Assembly (NCBI GenBank): GCA_019234295.1
Contig: JAFALK010000004.1
Location: 1-34,256, forward strand
Direction of reading: 5' to 3'
Length of the DNA stretch: 34,256 nucleotides
Source: Roseateles sp.
GTDB taxonomy: Bacteria > Pseudomonadota > Gammaproteobacteria > Burkholderiales > Burkholderiaceae_C
Shown here: positions 1 to 6,928 of the stretch, piece after piece
Numbering within the stretch: the first letter of the stretch is position 1
Layout: each line of letters opens with the position of its first letter
Position numbers and translations under genes: made by a program
Notes under the pieces: generated by a model
Database searches by the model: none
Told to the model about the DNA's origin: nothing
What the model saw: the letters and a program-made list of their open reading frames with translations, nothing else

Positions 1-96
1 GCGATCACGGCCCATCCGAAAGAATCCATGGTTCACACGCTCCTGGGGGAAGAGCGCGTATCTTGCCAGCCGCAACTTGTCCTGCGGCGGTTCCAC
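1..96 (-). CDS. Partial unrecognised protein, N-terminal 32 residues
   Basis: The minus strand is open from a GTG at 96 to the window edge. It reads V-E-P-P-Q-D-K-L-R-L-A-R-Y-A-L-F-P-Q-E-R and continues V-N-H-G-F-F-R-M-G-R-D-R. The composition looks like real protein (the Arg/aromatic mix is not typical of GC shadow frames). The frame is the same as the end of the broken gene upstream, whose TGA lies only two codons before this GTG. I do not recognise the family. No clear ribosome binding site precedes the GTG, so this could instead be read-through sequence of the upstream gene rather than a separate gene. The rest lies outside the window. Confidence 0.3.
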   Translation of the reverse strand, partial: MEPPQDKLRLARYALFPQERVNHGFFRMGRDR

Positions 97-102
97 GGGG
101 TT

Positions 103-466
103 TCAGCGGCGAGTCATCACCAGCAGCTGGGCGGTCTCGGACTTCTCGCGCAGCGCGACCGCGCATCTCAGGGGCTCCTGGTAGCGCTCGATGCTGCAGC
201 AGTTCTCGGTGCCGATGTAGAGGCTACAGCCCACAGGCTACAGCCCACAGGCCACAGCTCACAGGCCACAGCTCACAGGCCACAGGCCACAGGCCGCGGC
301 TAGCGAGGACTGCGCGCCCGAGCTGTTGCTCGGGCAGTCGGAACACAGTCGGCGGGCCGCCGCAGCGCCGTTGCGCGCTGTGGGTGGGCTGATGATCGAT
401 GCGCTGAATCCACTGCGGAACCACGATCTTCGTGCCGTTGAAGATCGCAACTTCTCTGGTCTCCAC
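103..466 (-). pseudogene. Broken gene of a conserved-hypothetical type, disrupted by tandem repeats
   Basis: A GTG at 466, preceded by a GAGAGG-like ribosome site, opens a convincing N-terminus (METREVAIFNGTKIVVPQWI, then QRID). About 35 codons in, the protein-like signal moves to another frame (C-S-D-C-P-S-N-S-S-G-A-Q-S-S-L-A-A-A). That frame runs into the tandem repeat at 224-293, where it meets in-frame stops. After the repeat the same frame resumes with a protein-like C-terminus (LYIGTENCCSIERYQEPL and onward) ending at TGA 105-103. From memory, N- and C-terminal pieces of this kind occur together in an unnamed betaproteobacterial family, but I cannot confirm that here. Reading: a gene with one frameshift whose middle has been replaced by repeats. 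No function is proposed. Confidence 0.45.
224..293. repeat. 14-bp (2 x 7-bp) tandem repeat, five copies
   Basis: Seventy bases are made of ten heptamers in five 14-bp units. Units 1-2 are CTACAGCCCACAGG and units 3-4 are CCACAGCTCACAGG. Unit 5 is two copies of CCACAGG. Paired identical units suggest stepwise slippage and point mutation. The array sits inside the broken gene at 103-466, and on the minus strand it contributes the stops that close both reading frames. Confidence 0.9.
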
Positions 467-565
467 GCATTGCCTCTCACTGCAAACGTACAGGAAGACT
501 CACTGAAACATTGAGCTCAGGTCGCGACTTTCAAGAAGCGGTGTCGTCATGTTGGGGGGCATCGA

Positions 566-1093
566 TCAAGGCTTGTGCCTGGTCAAGCCCGGAGCGAACA
601 ATTCCATCACCCGCAGCTGCGCGCCATATCGCGTAAATACCGAGTTGCGTGACCAGACCATTGCAGCGCTCGCGGGCTGGCCCGTGGCCTGCTCCCACTG
701 GCGCGCGGCGTGGCGGCGCGTGTGGCCGTAGCGCGCGAGCCGGCGCGGCTGCAGCTCGCTGCGCACAACGCGTGGGTCTTCGTAGAGCAGGTGCGCGAGC
801 GGGCGCGTTCCGAGGCCCTTGAGCGCTTTCCAGGGCCCGGCCAGTGCACATTGATGCAGGCTCGAACGCGCCCACACAAGCGGCTCGCCGTCCACACGCA
901 GGATGACCTCGCGCACCACCGTGCAGCCGTGGCGCGGCAGGCCCAGCGCGCGGCGTTCTTGAGCGCGCAGCGGCTGCACGCCTTGGCTCAGCACTTGAAC
1001 CTCGAAGGACTGGCCCAGGCGCGCGAGGCGCTTGCTCAGGGAACCCGGTGCGCGCAGCCAGGCGCGCAAGCTTGTCCTCGCGGCGATGCCCAT
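566..1093 (-). CDS. ubiC: Chorismate pyruvate-lyase UbiC
   Basis: A cytosolic enzyme that converts chorismate to 4-hydroxybenzoate and pyruvate, the first committed step of ubiquinone synthesis. The protein has 175 residues, close to the usual 165-200. Visible family features are an N-terminal W-L-R...S-L-S-K-R-L block, the central VVREVIL..DGEPLVWARS stretch that contains the conserved Arg, the LGTRPLAHLLYED block, and the C-terminal RNSVF...VMELFAP block with the conserved catalytic-site Glu. It lies 9 bp downstream of proC on the same strand, so it is probably the last gene of a putA-proC-ubiC transcript. No ubiA follows it in this window. The family assignment is firm and the start is the first good Met. 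Confidence 0.88.
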   Translation of the reverse strand: MGIAARTSLRAWLRAPGSLSKRLARLGQSFEVQVLSQGVQPLRAQERRALGLPRHGCTVVREVILRVDGEPLVWARSSLHQCALAGPWKALKGLGTRPLAHLLYEDPRVVRSELQPRRLARYGHTRRHAARQWEQATGQPASAAMVWSRNSVFTRYGAQLRVMELFAPGLTRHKP

Positions 1094-1102
1094 CGATCCT
1101 GC

Positions 1103-1915
1103 TCAGCCGTGCAAGGCGTCGCCGAGTTCGCGCGCGCGTTGCGCGGCTGCGTGCGCCGCGCGCTCGATCGCCTCGGCCACGCCGTCGGCCTCCATGCTCG
1201 TGAGCGCCGCGTGCGTGGTGCCGCCCTTGGACGTGACTCGCTCGCGAAGCAAAGCCAGTGGCTCCGCGCTGCTCAGGCCCTGTACGGCCGCGCCGCGGCA
1301 GGTGGCCAGGGCCAGCTCACGCGCCTGCGCCTCAGGCAGTCCCATCTCGGTGCCAGCCTTCACGAGCGCCTCCACGAAATAGAAGAAGTAGGCCGGACCA
1401 GAACCCGAGAGCGCGGTGACCGTATCGAGGTCCGGCTCGCGCGCCACCCACAGCAGCCGGCCCGTCGGCGCGAGCAGGGCTTCGGCCTCGGCGCGCGCAG
1501 CCGCATCGACGGCCTCGTTCGCGTACAGGCCTGCGATGCCCTCGCCGATCAGCGCCGGCGTGTTGGGCATGGCCCGCACGACGCGCGCGGCACCGGTGGC
1601 CTGCGCCAGGCTCGCGCAGCGCACACCGGCCATGACCGAGATCTGGAGCGCTTTGCCAACGTGGGGCGCACAGGCCGAAGCCGCTTCGCGAAAGCTCTGC
1701 GGCTTGACGGCCCAGACCACGCTGCGGGCCGTGGCCAGGCGCGCATCGGCGGCCGCCTGGGCGGCCACGCCGAAGTCGCCCGCGAGCCGCTCGCGCGCGG
1801 CTGGCTGCGGTTCGATCACGAGAAAGTCGGAGGCCGCGCGGCCAGCGCGCAGCAGGCCGCGCAAGATGGCGGTGGCCATATTGCCGCCGCCGATGAAGGC
1901 GATGCTGGGTTCCAT
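1103..1915 (-). CDS. proC: Pyrroline-5-carboxylate reductase ProC
   Basis: Reduces 1-pyrroline-5-carboxylate to L-proline with NAD(P)H in the cytosol, the last step of proline synthesis. The 270 residues match the usual length. The N-terminal Rossmann fold carries FIGGGNMA at residues 7-14. The mid-region VVRAMPNTPALIGEG and the C-terminal P5CR signature (ALSGSGPAYFFYFVEAL followed by TSKGGTTHAALTSME) are intact. It sits 27 bp downstream of putA and 9 bp upstream of ubiC, all in the same direction. It is unusual to find the proline-forming reductase directly behind the proline-degrading enzyme. The shared intermediate (P5C) makes the pairing chemically meaningful. Confidence 0.95.
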   Translation of the reverse strand: MEPSIAFIGGGNMATAILRGLLRAGRAASDFLVIEPQPAARERLAGDFGVAAQAAADARLATARSVVWAVKPQSFREAASACAPHVGKALQISVMAGVRCASLAQATGAARVVRAMPNTPALIGEGIAGLYANEAVDAAARAEAEALLAPTGRLLWVAREPDLDTVTALSGSGPAYFFYFVEALVKAGTEMGLPEAQARELALATCRGAAVQGLSSAEPLALLRERVTSKGGTTHAALTSMEADGVAEAIERAAHAAAQRARELGDALHG

Positions 1916-1942
1916 GGGCGGCAGTGTAGGCGAGGGCCTAGG

Positions 1943-4900
1943 TCAACCGAGGCCGGCGAGCAGGGCTGCGTTGCCGCCTGCCGCCGCGGTGTTGACCGTG
2001 AGGGTCTGCTCGGCAATGAAGCGGTAGAGCTGCCGCGGCTCGTCGGCGGCTTCGATCAGCGGCGTGATCGCACCGTGCCGCGCGGCCAGCAGCTTCGCCA
2101 GCGGCGCCAGCGCGGCGCCACTGGCCGGCGTGGCCAGCGCGGCCAGCAGCGGATCGGCGCAAACCGCTTGCAGCGCGCCGGCGTCCATCAGCACCAGAGC
2201 CTCGGTCGGCAGCCCGGCGCGCAGCAGGGCCTCGCGCTTGGTGGCATCGCCACCGAGCCAGGCCACCGAGTTGCCGGCCAGCAGGGCCGCGGCCACGGCG
2301 CCCAAGCTGTCGCCGAGCACGGCCACCACGCCGCGGCCGTGGGCACGCAAGCTGTTGCGCTCGCCCGTGGGGCCGGGCAGCTCTGTGTCGGCGAGCAGGC
2401 TCTGCGCCGCCATGCTGAGCGAGGTCAGCCCGGTGGCGCGGGCCACGATCTGCACACGCTCGTCAAGCGTTCGAGCGGCCCAAGCAGCCTGCGCGGCATG
2501 CAGGCCGGCAAGCGACGGTGCCGCAGCCGCGTGCGCAGGTAGGTCCAGCGCCGCGGCCGACGCCGTGGTGGTGCCAAAGCGCTTGAGGTAGTTGGGACCG
2601 CCGGCCTTGGGGCCGGTGCCCGACAGGCCTTCGCCTCCGAAGGGCTGGACACCGACGACTGCGCCAATGATGTTGCGGTTGACGTAGACATTGCCGATGC
2701 GCGCCTTGTCGGCCAGGCGCTCGGCGCGGCTGTCGATGCGCGTCTGGATGCCCAGGGTCAGGCCGTAGCCGAGCTCGTTGATCTGGTCCATCAGTGCGTC
2801 CACGTCACCGCTCCAGCGCAGCACGTGCAGCACGGGGCCGAAGATTTCCTCGCCCATCTGCGCGAGGCTGCGGATCTCGAAGGCCACAGGGGCAAGCAGG
2901 CGGGGCATTGCGTTACTGGCAGGCGCCTCGCCGATGAGCGCGGCCTCGCGGCGCAGCCGCTCGACGTGACGGCTGATGTTGGCGTGAGCCTCGGCATCGA
3001 TGAGCGGGCCCACGTCGGTTGCGAGCAGGGCCGGGTCGCCGAGCTTCAGCTCGTGCAACGCGCCGCGGATCATCTCGATCACGCCGTCGGCGATCTCATC
3101 CTGCACGCACAGAAGACGCAGCGCCGAGCAGCGCTGACCTGCCGAGCGGAAGGCGCTCTGCACGACGGCATCGACCACCTGCTCGGGCAGGGCCGTGGAG
3201 TCCACGATCATGGCGTTGAGGCCGCCGGTTTCCGCGATCAGCGGCACGGGCGCGCCGCCCTTGGCCACCAAGGCGCGATGGATGATCTGTGCCACCTGCG
3301 TGGAACCTGTGAAGCACACGCCGGCGCAGCGCGCATCGGCCACCAGGCCGGCGCCAACGGTCTCGCCGGCGCCATGCAGCAGTGCGAGCGCGTCCGCCGG
3401 CACGCCGGCCGCGTGCAGCAGCTCCACCATCTTCAGCGCCACATAGGGCGTCTGCTCGGCAGGCTTGGCCGCCACCGCGTTGCCGGCCACCAGGGCCGCG
3501 GCAACTTGGCCCGCGAAGATGGCAAGCGGGAAGTTCCAGGGGCTGATGCAGACGAACACGCCACGGCCGGCGAGATGTGCGTCGGCCTCGGCGCCGTCGG
3601 CGTAGTAACGCAGGAAATCGACGGCTTCGCGGACCTCGGCCACGCAATCGGCCTGGGTCTTGAAGGCTTCCTTCACGAGCAGGGCGCAGAAGGGACTCAT
3701 CTGCGCTTCGAGCGCATCGGCAGCCGCGCGCAATATGGCAGCGCGTTCGCTACGGGGGCGTGCGTTCCAAGCCGTGAATCCGGCCTGCAATCTCGCCATC
3801 GCTGCGTCGAGCTGGGCCGCGTCGGCCTCGGGCACGCTGTTCAGCGGCGTGGCCTGCAGCGCAGCGGCAATGGCTTCTCGCTGGGCAGGGGCGCTGAGAT
3901 CCAGGCCCGCGGAGTTGCGGCGCGCGCCGAGAAGGTCCAGGGGCATGGGCAGGGCCTGCCGGGCCTCGATGCGCGGTGCGGCCAGCAGCTCTTCCACCGC
4001 CACGTGGGTGTCGGCCAACTGATGGACGAAGGAGGAGTTGGCGCCGTTCTCGAGCAGACGGCGCACGAGATAGGCCAGCAGGTCACGGTGCTCGCCCACG
4101 GGCGCGTAGACGCGGCAGGGCAGCGTGCCGTCCTTGAGCACCTCGCGGTAGACGCCCTCGCCCATGCCGTGCAGGCGCTGCATCTCGTAGCGCGAGGTCG
4201 GCAATTCGGCCTCGCGGGCCAGCTGCGCGATGGCGGCGATGGTGCCGGCGTTGTGGCTGGCGAACTGCGGGTAGATCACCTCGGCATGCCGGATCAGGGC
4301 CTGGGCACAGGCAAGGTAAGACAGGTCCGTATGCTGCTTGTGCGTGAAAACGGGGTAGCCGGCCAGGCCCAGCTCCTGGGCACGCTTGATCTCGCCGTCC
4401 CAGTACGCGCCCTTGACCAGGCGCACCATGAAGCGCAGGCCGTGGCGGCGCGCGATCGCCGCCACCTCGTCGACCACGGCCAGGGCACGGGTCTGGTAGG
4501 CCTGCACGGCCAGTCCGAAGCCTTGCCACTGCGGGAACTGTTGACCGATGCGAGCGGCCAGGGCTTCAAACACCTCGAGCGAGAGCTCCAGGCGGTCCAC
4601 CTCCTCGGCGTCGACCGTCAGGTTGATATTGGCGTTCGCGGCCAGCTCGATCAGCTCCCACACGCGCGGCAGCAACTCGGCGAACACGCGTTCGCGCTGC
4701 AGCACGTCGTAGCGCGAGAACAGGGCCGACAGCTTGATCGAAATGCCGTCACCGTCTGTGGGCGAGCTCGGCTTCTGGCCGGCCGCGATGGCCTTGATGG
4801 CGCCCACATAGGCGGCGAGATAGCGGCGCGCATCGTCCTCGGTGCGGGCGCCCTCGCCGAGCATGTCGTAGGAGAAGCGCAGCACGGGCAGCTGGCGGCG

Positions 4901-5446
4901 CTGCGAGGCGGCCTCGGCCATGGCTTCCTGAATATTGCGGCCGAGCACGAACTGGCGGCCCAGCAGCTGGATGGCGCGCACAGTGGCGGCCACTACAGTC
5001 TGCGCGCCCAGGCGCTTGAACAGACCACCCTCTTCCTGGGCACCGGGCAGGAACTTCTTGGACAGGCTGATGGCCGTGGCCGAGAGGCTGGCCAGCATCT
5101 TGTGCGGGCCTTCCGAGGCGCCGTCGAAATCTGCGCGGCCGAGCTGGTCGGCCGTGAGCGCGATGGCGGTGGGGGCGTCGGGCACGCGCAGCAGGGCCTC
5201 GGCCAGGCGCATCAGGGCCAGGCCTTCCGCTGAAGTAATCGGGTATTCGCGCAGCAGCGACTCCATGGCCCAAAAGGGCGCTGGATTGGCCCGCACCTGT
5301 TCCACCCAGGGCCGGGCCTGCTCGATCACAGCCTGCCAAGCAAAGCCCGTCTCCAGGCTCTGGGCCAGGCTTTTGACCACGCCCATTTCCTCGCGATACG
5401 GGTCGGGCAGGCGCTGGGTTTCGGGCGGGAGTGGGAAGCTGTTCAT
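1943..5446 (-). CDS. putA: Bifunctional proline dehydrogenase / P5C dehydrogenase PutA (type B)
   Basis: Oxidises proline to P5C with FAD and then to glutamate with NAD+, channelling the intermediate; peripheral at the inner membrane. The PRODH barrel spans about residues 190-490, with [12 protein letters not shown] near 192, [12 protein letters not shown] near 341-352 and [12 protein letters not shown] near 444-455. The aldehyde dehydrogenase domain follows at about 530-970, with [10 protein letters not shown] at 635-644, the ETGG Glu near 739 and catalytic Cys773 in G-Q-R-C-S. The last 200 residues form the extra ALDH-like tail of type B PutA and end in [10 protein letters not shown]. At 1167 residues it lacks the N-terminal ribbon-helix-helix of E. 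coli PutA, so it cannot repress itself; the divergent Lrp-type gene is the likely regulator. An AGGAAC ribosome site precedes the ATG. Confidence 0.97.
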   Translation of the reverse strand: MNSFPLPPETQRLPDPYREEMGVVKSLAQSLETGFAWQAVIEQARPWVEQVRANPAPFWAMESLLREYPITSAEGLALMRLAEALLRVPDAPTAIALTADQLGRADFDGASEGPHKMLASLSATAISLSKKFLPGAQEEGGLFKRLGAQTVVAATVRAIQLLGRQFVLGRNIQEAMAEAASQRRQLPVLRFSYDMLGEGARTEDDARRYLAAYVGAIKAIAAGQKPSSPTDGDGISIKLSALFSRYDVLQRERVFAELLPRVWELIELAANANINLTVDAEEVDRLELSLEVFEALAARIGQQFPQWQGFGLAVQAYQTRALAVVDEVAAIARRHGLRFMVRLVKGAYWDGEIKRAQELGLAGYPVFTHKQHTDLSYLACAQALIRHAEVIYPQFASHNAGTIAAIAQLAREAELPTSRYEMQRLHGMGEGVYREVLKDGTLPCRVYAPVGEHRDLLAYLVRRLLENGANSSFVHQLADTHVAVEELLAAPRIEARQALPMPLDLLGARRNSAGLDLSAPAQREAIAAALQATPLNSVPEADAAQLDAAMARLQAGFTAWNARPRSERAAILRAAADALEAQMSPFCALLVKEAFKTQADCVAEVREAVDFLRYYADGAEADAHLAGRGVFVCISPWNFPLAIFAGQVAAALVAGNAVAAKPAEQTPYVALKMVELLHAAGVPADALALLHGAGETVGAGLVADARCAGVCFTGSTQVAQIIHRALVAKGGAPVPLIAETGGLNAMIVDSTALPEQVVDAVVQSAFRSAGQRCSALRLLCVQDEIADGVIEMIRGALHELKLGDPALLATDVGPLIDAEAHANISRHVERLRREAALIGEAPASNAMPRLLAPVAFEIRSLAQMGEEIFGPVLHVLRWSGDVDALMDQINELGYGLTLGIQTRIDSRAERLADKARIGNVYVNRNIIGAVVGVQPFGGEGLSGTGPKAGGPNYLKRFGTTTASAAALDLPAHAAAAPSLAGLHAAQAAWAARTLDERVQIVARATGLTSLSMAAQSLLADTELPGPTGERNSLRAHGRGVVAVLGDSLGAVAAALLAGNSVAWLGGDATKREALLRAGLPTEALVLMDAGALQAVCADPLLAALATPASGAALAPLAKLLAARHGAITPLIEAADEPRQLYRFIAEQTLTVNTAAAGGNAALLAGLG

Positions 5447-5461
5447 GGCATGTTCCTGGTG

Positions 5462-5495
5462 AATCCAGCCACTTTATCGGGCATAGTGCTGGATT
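5462..5495. promoter_or_regulatory. Inverted repeat in the putA / lrp-type divergent promoter (candidate operator)
   Basis: AATCCAGCCAC (5462-5472) faces GTGCTGGATT (5486-5495) across 13 bases. The arms match at every position except one extra C in the left arm. The element fills the 75-bp gap between putA (minus) and the Lrp/AsnC-family gene (plus). This is the expected place for an operator controlling both. Binding by the adjacent regulator is inferred. Confidence 0.6.
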
Positions 5496-5521
5496 AAATT
5501 CAGAAAACATTCCTACAGACC

Positions 5522-5986
5522 GTGGAAAATTTGATCGACGCCATCGACGCCCGGATCCTGCGCGCTCTGCAGGCCGACGGCCGCATTTCCAACCTGAAAT
5601 TGGCCGAGACCGTGCATCTCTCGCCCACGGCTGTGCTCGAGCGTGTCAAGCGCCTGACCCGCGAGGGCTTCATCCTCGGCTACGAAGCCAGGCTCAATCC
5701 GGAGAAGCTCGGCGCGGGCCTGCTGGTCTTCATCGAGATCTTGCTCGACCGCACGGTGAGTGACGTGATGGACAACTTCAAGGCCGCCGTCCAGGCCCGC
5801 CCCGAGATCCTCGAATGCCATCTCGTAGCGGGCGGCTTCGACTACCTGCTCAAGACCCGTGTGGCCAGCATGACGGCCTACCGCGAGTTCATCGGCAGCC
5901 GGATCTGGACCCTGCCCGGCGTGCGCGAGACGCGCACCTACGCTGTGATGGAAGAAGTGAAGAACACGACGGCGCTGCCGATCTGA
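5522..5986 (+). CDS. Lrp/AsnC-family regulator, probable proline-responsive activator of putA
   Basis: A small DNA-binding protein of 154 residues, the standard Lrp length. The N-terminal winged helix-turn-helix (about 5-60) has the Lrp signature I-D-A-I-D-A-R-I-L-R-A-L-Q-A-D-G-R-I-S-N. The C-terminal ligand-sensing RAM domain (about 65-150) includes the ECHLVAGGFDYLLKTRV strand-turn block. The start is GTG at 5522, only 75 bp from the divergent putA start, with an inverted repeat in between. Divergent Lrp-type activators of putA (PutR) are known in proteobacteria, so proline-dependent activation of putA is the best guess. The ligand itself cannot be read from sequence. No clear terminator follows; the 176 bases to the next gene hold nothing recognisable beyond a 10-bp direct repeat, GCTGCGCATC, at 6094 and 6116. 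Confidence 0.9.
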   Translation: MENLIDAIDARILRALQADGRISNLKLAETVHLSPTAVLERVKRLTREGFILGYEARLNPEKLGAGLLVFIEILLDRTVSDVMDNFKAAVQARPEILECHLVAGGFDYLLKTRVASMTAYREFIGSRIWTLPGVRETRTYAVMEEVKNTTALPI

Positions 5987-6162
5987 GCGGCTCTAGGTGC
6001 GCAGTGGTTCTTCTCAGTATCAATCTGCGCTCGACAAAGAATCTTGCACCACGCTCGATTCACAAGGAAGCCTGCTCCTGAGGCGCCAATCCGGCTGCGC
6101 ATCTGCACAAAGACAGCTGCGCATCCCAGGGCTTCACAGCTTCGAGTCAAGGGCGATGAGGT

Positions 6163-6891
6163 TTAGCGGGAACGGACCGTTCGATCCCTGTCGAGACGCC
6201 GCCTCTCCGGTGGGGCGTACAGATGCAGCTCGACGCGCAGACGCCGCAAATCGTCGCGCGTGTAGGCGCGCGACTTGCCCGACAGCTGCATGGAGATTTG
6301 CTCGATCGCGCCACCGGTGCGCGAGGGCGGCGCAGCCACCACCATCAGTCCGAGGAGCACTGCCGCGACGACGGGCGACCACGCGGGCAAGGCCGGTCCA
6401 GAGCGCTGCAGCGGGACGCAGGACAGGCTCACCCACAGGCCCAGCCCAGCGCCGACGAGAACCTCGGAGGCCGAATGCGCCTGCACCGGCAAGCGCGAAT
6501 AGGCGATCAGCACGCCCAGCAGCGCTCCGGCGCCCACGCCGAGCAGTTGCACGGGCCGGCTGCGGTTCATCAGCACGGTCCAGATGAGCATGGGATAGCT
6601 GGCGCAAGCAAACATCGCGTGGCCCGACACACCCGTGAAATCCCAGTCCGCCACGCCGATCTGCCAGCCGAAGAAGGCAATTTTGGTCGCCACCGTGAGA
6701 CCGGCCGTCAGGGCCATGCGCAGCGTCCAGCGGCTCGCAAGCGCGCCCTGACCTGCGCCCAGCCACAGCCACAGAGCGGCGAGCGGCACCAGCGGCAGCA
6801 GCAGCTCGGCGTCACCCAGGCGTGTGATCAGGTTCCAGGCCACGAGGTCCGGGGGGCCGGCAAGAATCGGCGAGGTCGAAGGCAACAACAT
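6163..6891 (-). CDS. PAP2-superfamily membrane phosphatase
   Basis: An integral membrane protein of 242 residues with about six hydrophobic segments. It carries the core of the type-2 phosphatidic acid phosphatase signature: a Lys before the first loop (T-K-I-A-F-F-G), V-S-G-H-A in the central loop (usual form PSGH), and S-R-L-P-V-Q-A-H-S-A-S-E (usual form SRxxxxxHxxxD). The two catalytic His positions and the Arg are present; the last Asp is Glu. Members dephosphorylate lipid phosphates such as phosphatidate or undecaprenyl pyrophosphate at the periplasmic face. The C-terminal 50 residues are basic and polar and may be cytosolic. It follows the GGDEF-EAL gene on the same strand across a 24-bp palindrome. 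The substrate is unknown. Confidence 0.75.
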   Translation of the reverse strand: MLLPSTSPILAGPPDLVAWNLITRLGDAELLLPLVPLAALWLWLGAGQGALASRWTLRMALTAGLTVATKIAFFGWQIGVADWDFTGVSGHAMFACASYPMLIWTVLMNRSRPVQLLGVGAGALLGVLIAYSRLPVQAHSASEVLVGAGLGLWVSLSCVPLQRSGPALPAWSPVVAAVLLGLMVVAAPPSRTGGAIEQISMQLSGKSRAYTRDDLRRLRVELHLYAPPERRRLDRDRTVRSR

Positions 6892-6902
6892 GCCGAAATG
6901 CT

Positions 6903-6926
6903 AGCTCGGCAAAGCTTTGCCGAGCT
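6903..6926 (-). terminator. Perfect 24-bp palindrome between the GGDEF-EAL and PAP2 genes
   Basis: AGCTCGGCAAAG followed directly by CTTTGCCGAGCT is a perfect palindrome. It starts two bases beyond the stop of the GGDEF-EAL gene and ends 11 bases before the PAP2 start. It would form a strong hairpin in RNA. The bases after it on the minus strand (AGCATTTCGG) are only weakly U-rich, so it may be an imperfect terminator, a processing site or a binding site for a dimeric protein. Confidence 0.45.
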
Positions 6927-6928
6927 TT

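Noticed and set aside
224..293. CRISPR-like array
   Set aside because: The units are 7/14 bp and contiguous, with no spacers; a simple tandem repeat.
710..2542. Long plus-strand open frame opposite ubiC-proC-putA
   Set aside because: Arg/Gly/His/Gln-rich with no motifs; an antisense shadow of GC-rich genes with clear family signatures.
2825..5233. 800-codon plus-strand open frame opposite putA
   Set aside because: A mirror of putA codon bias; composition is His/Gly/Gln/Arg-rich and no domain is recognisable.
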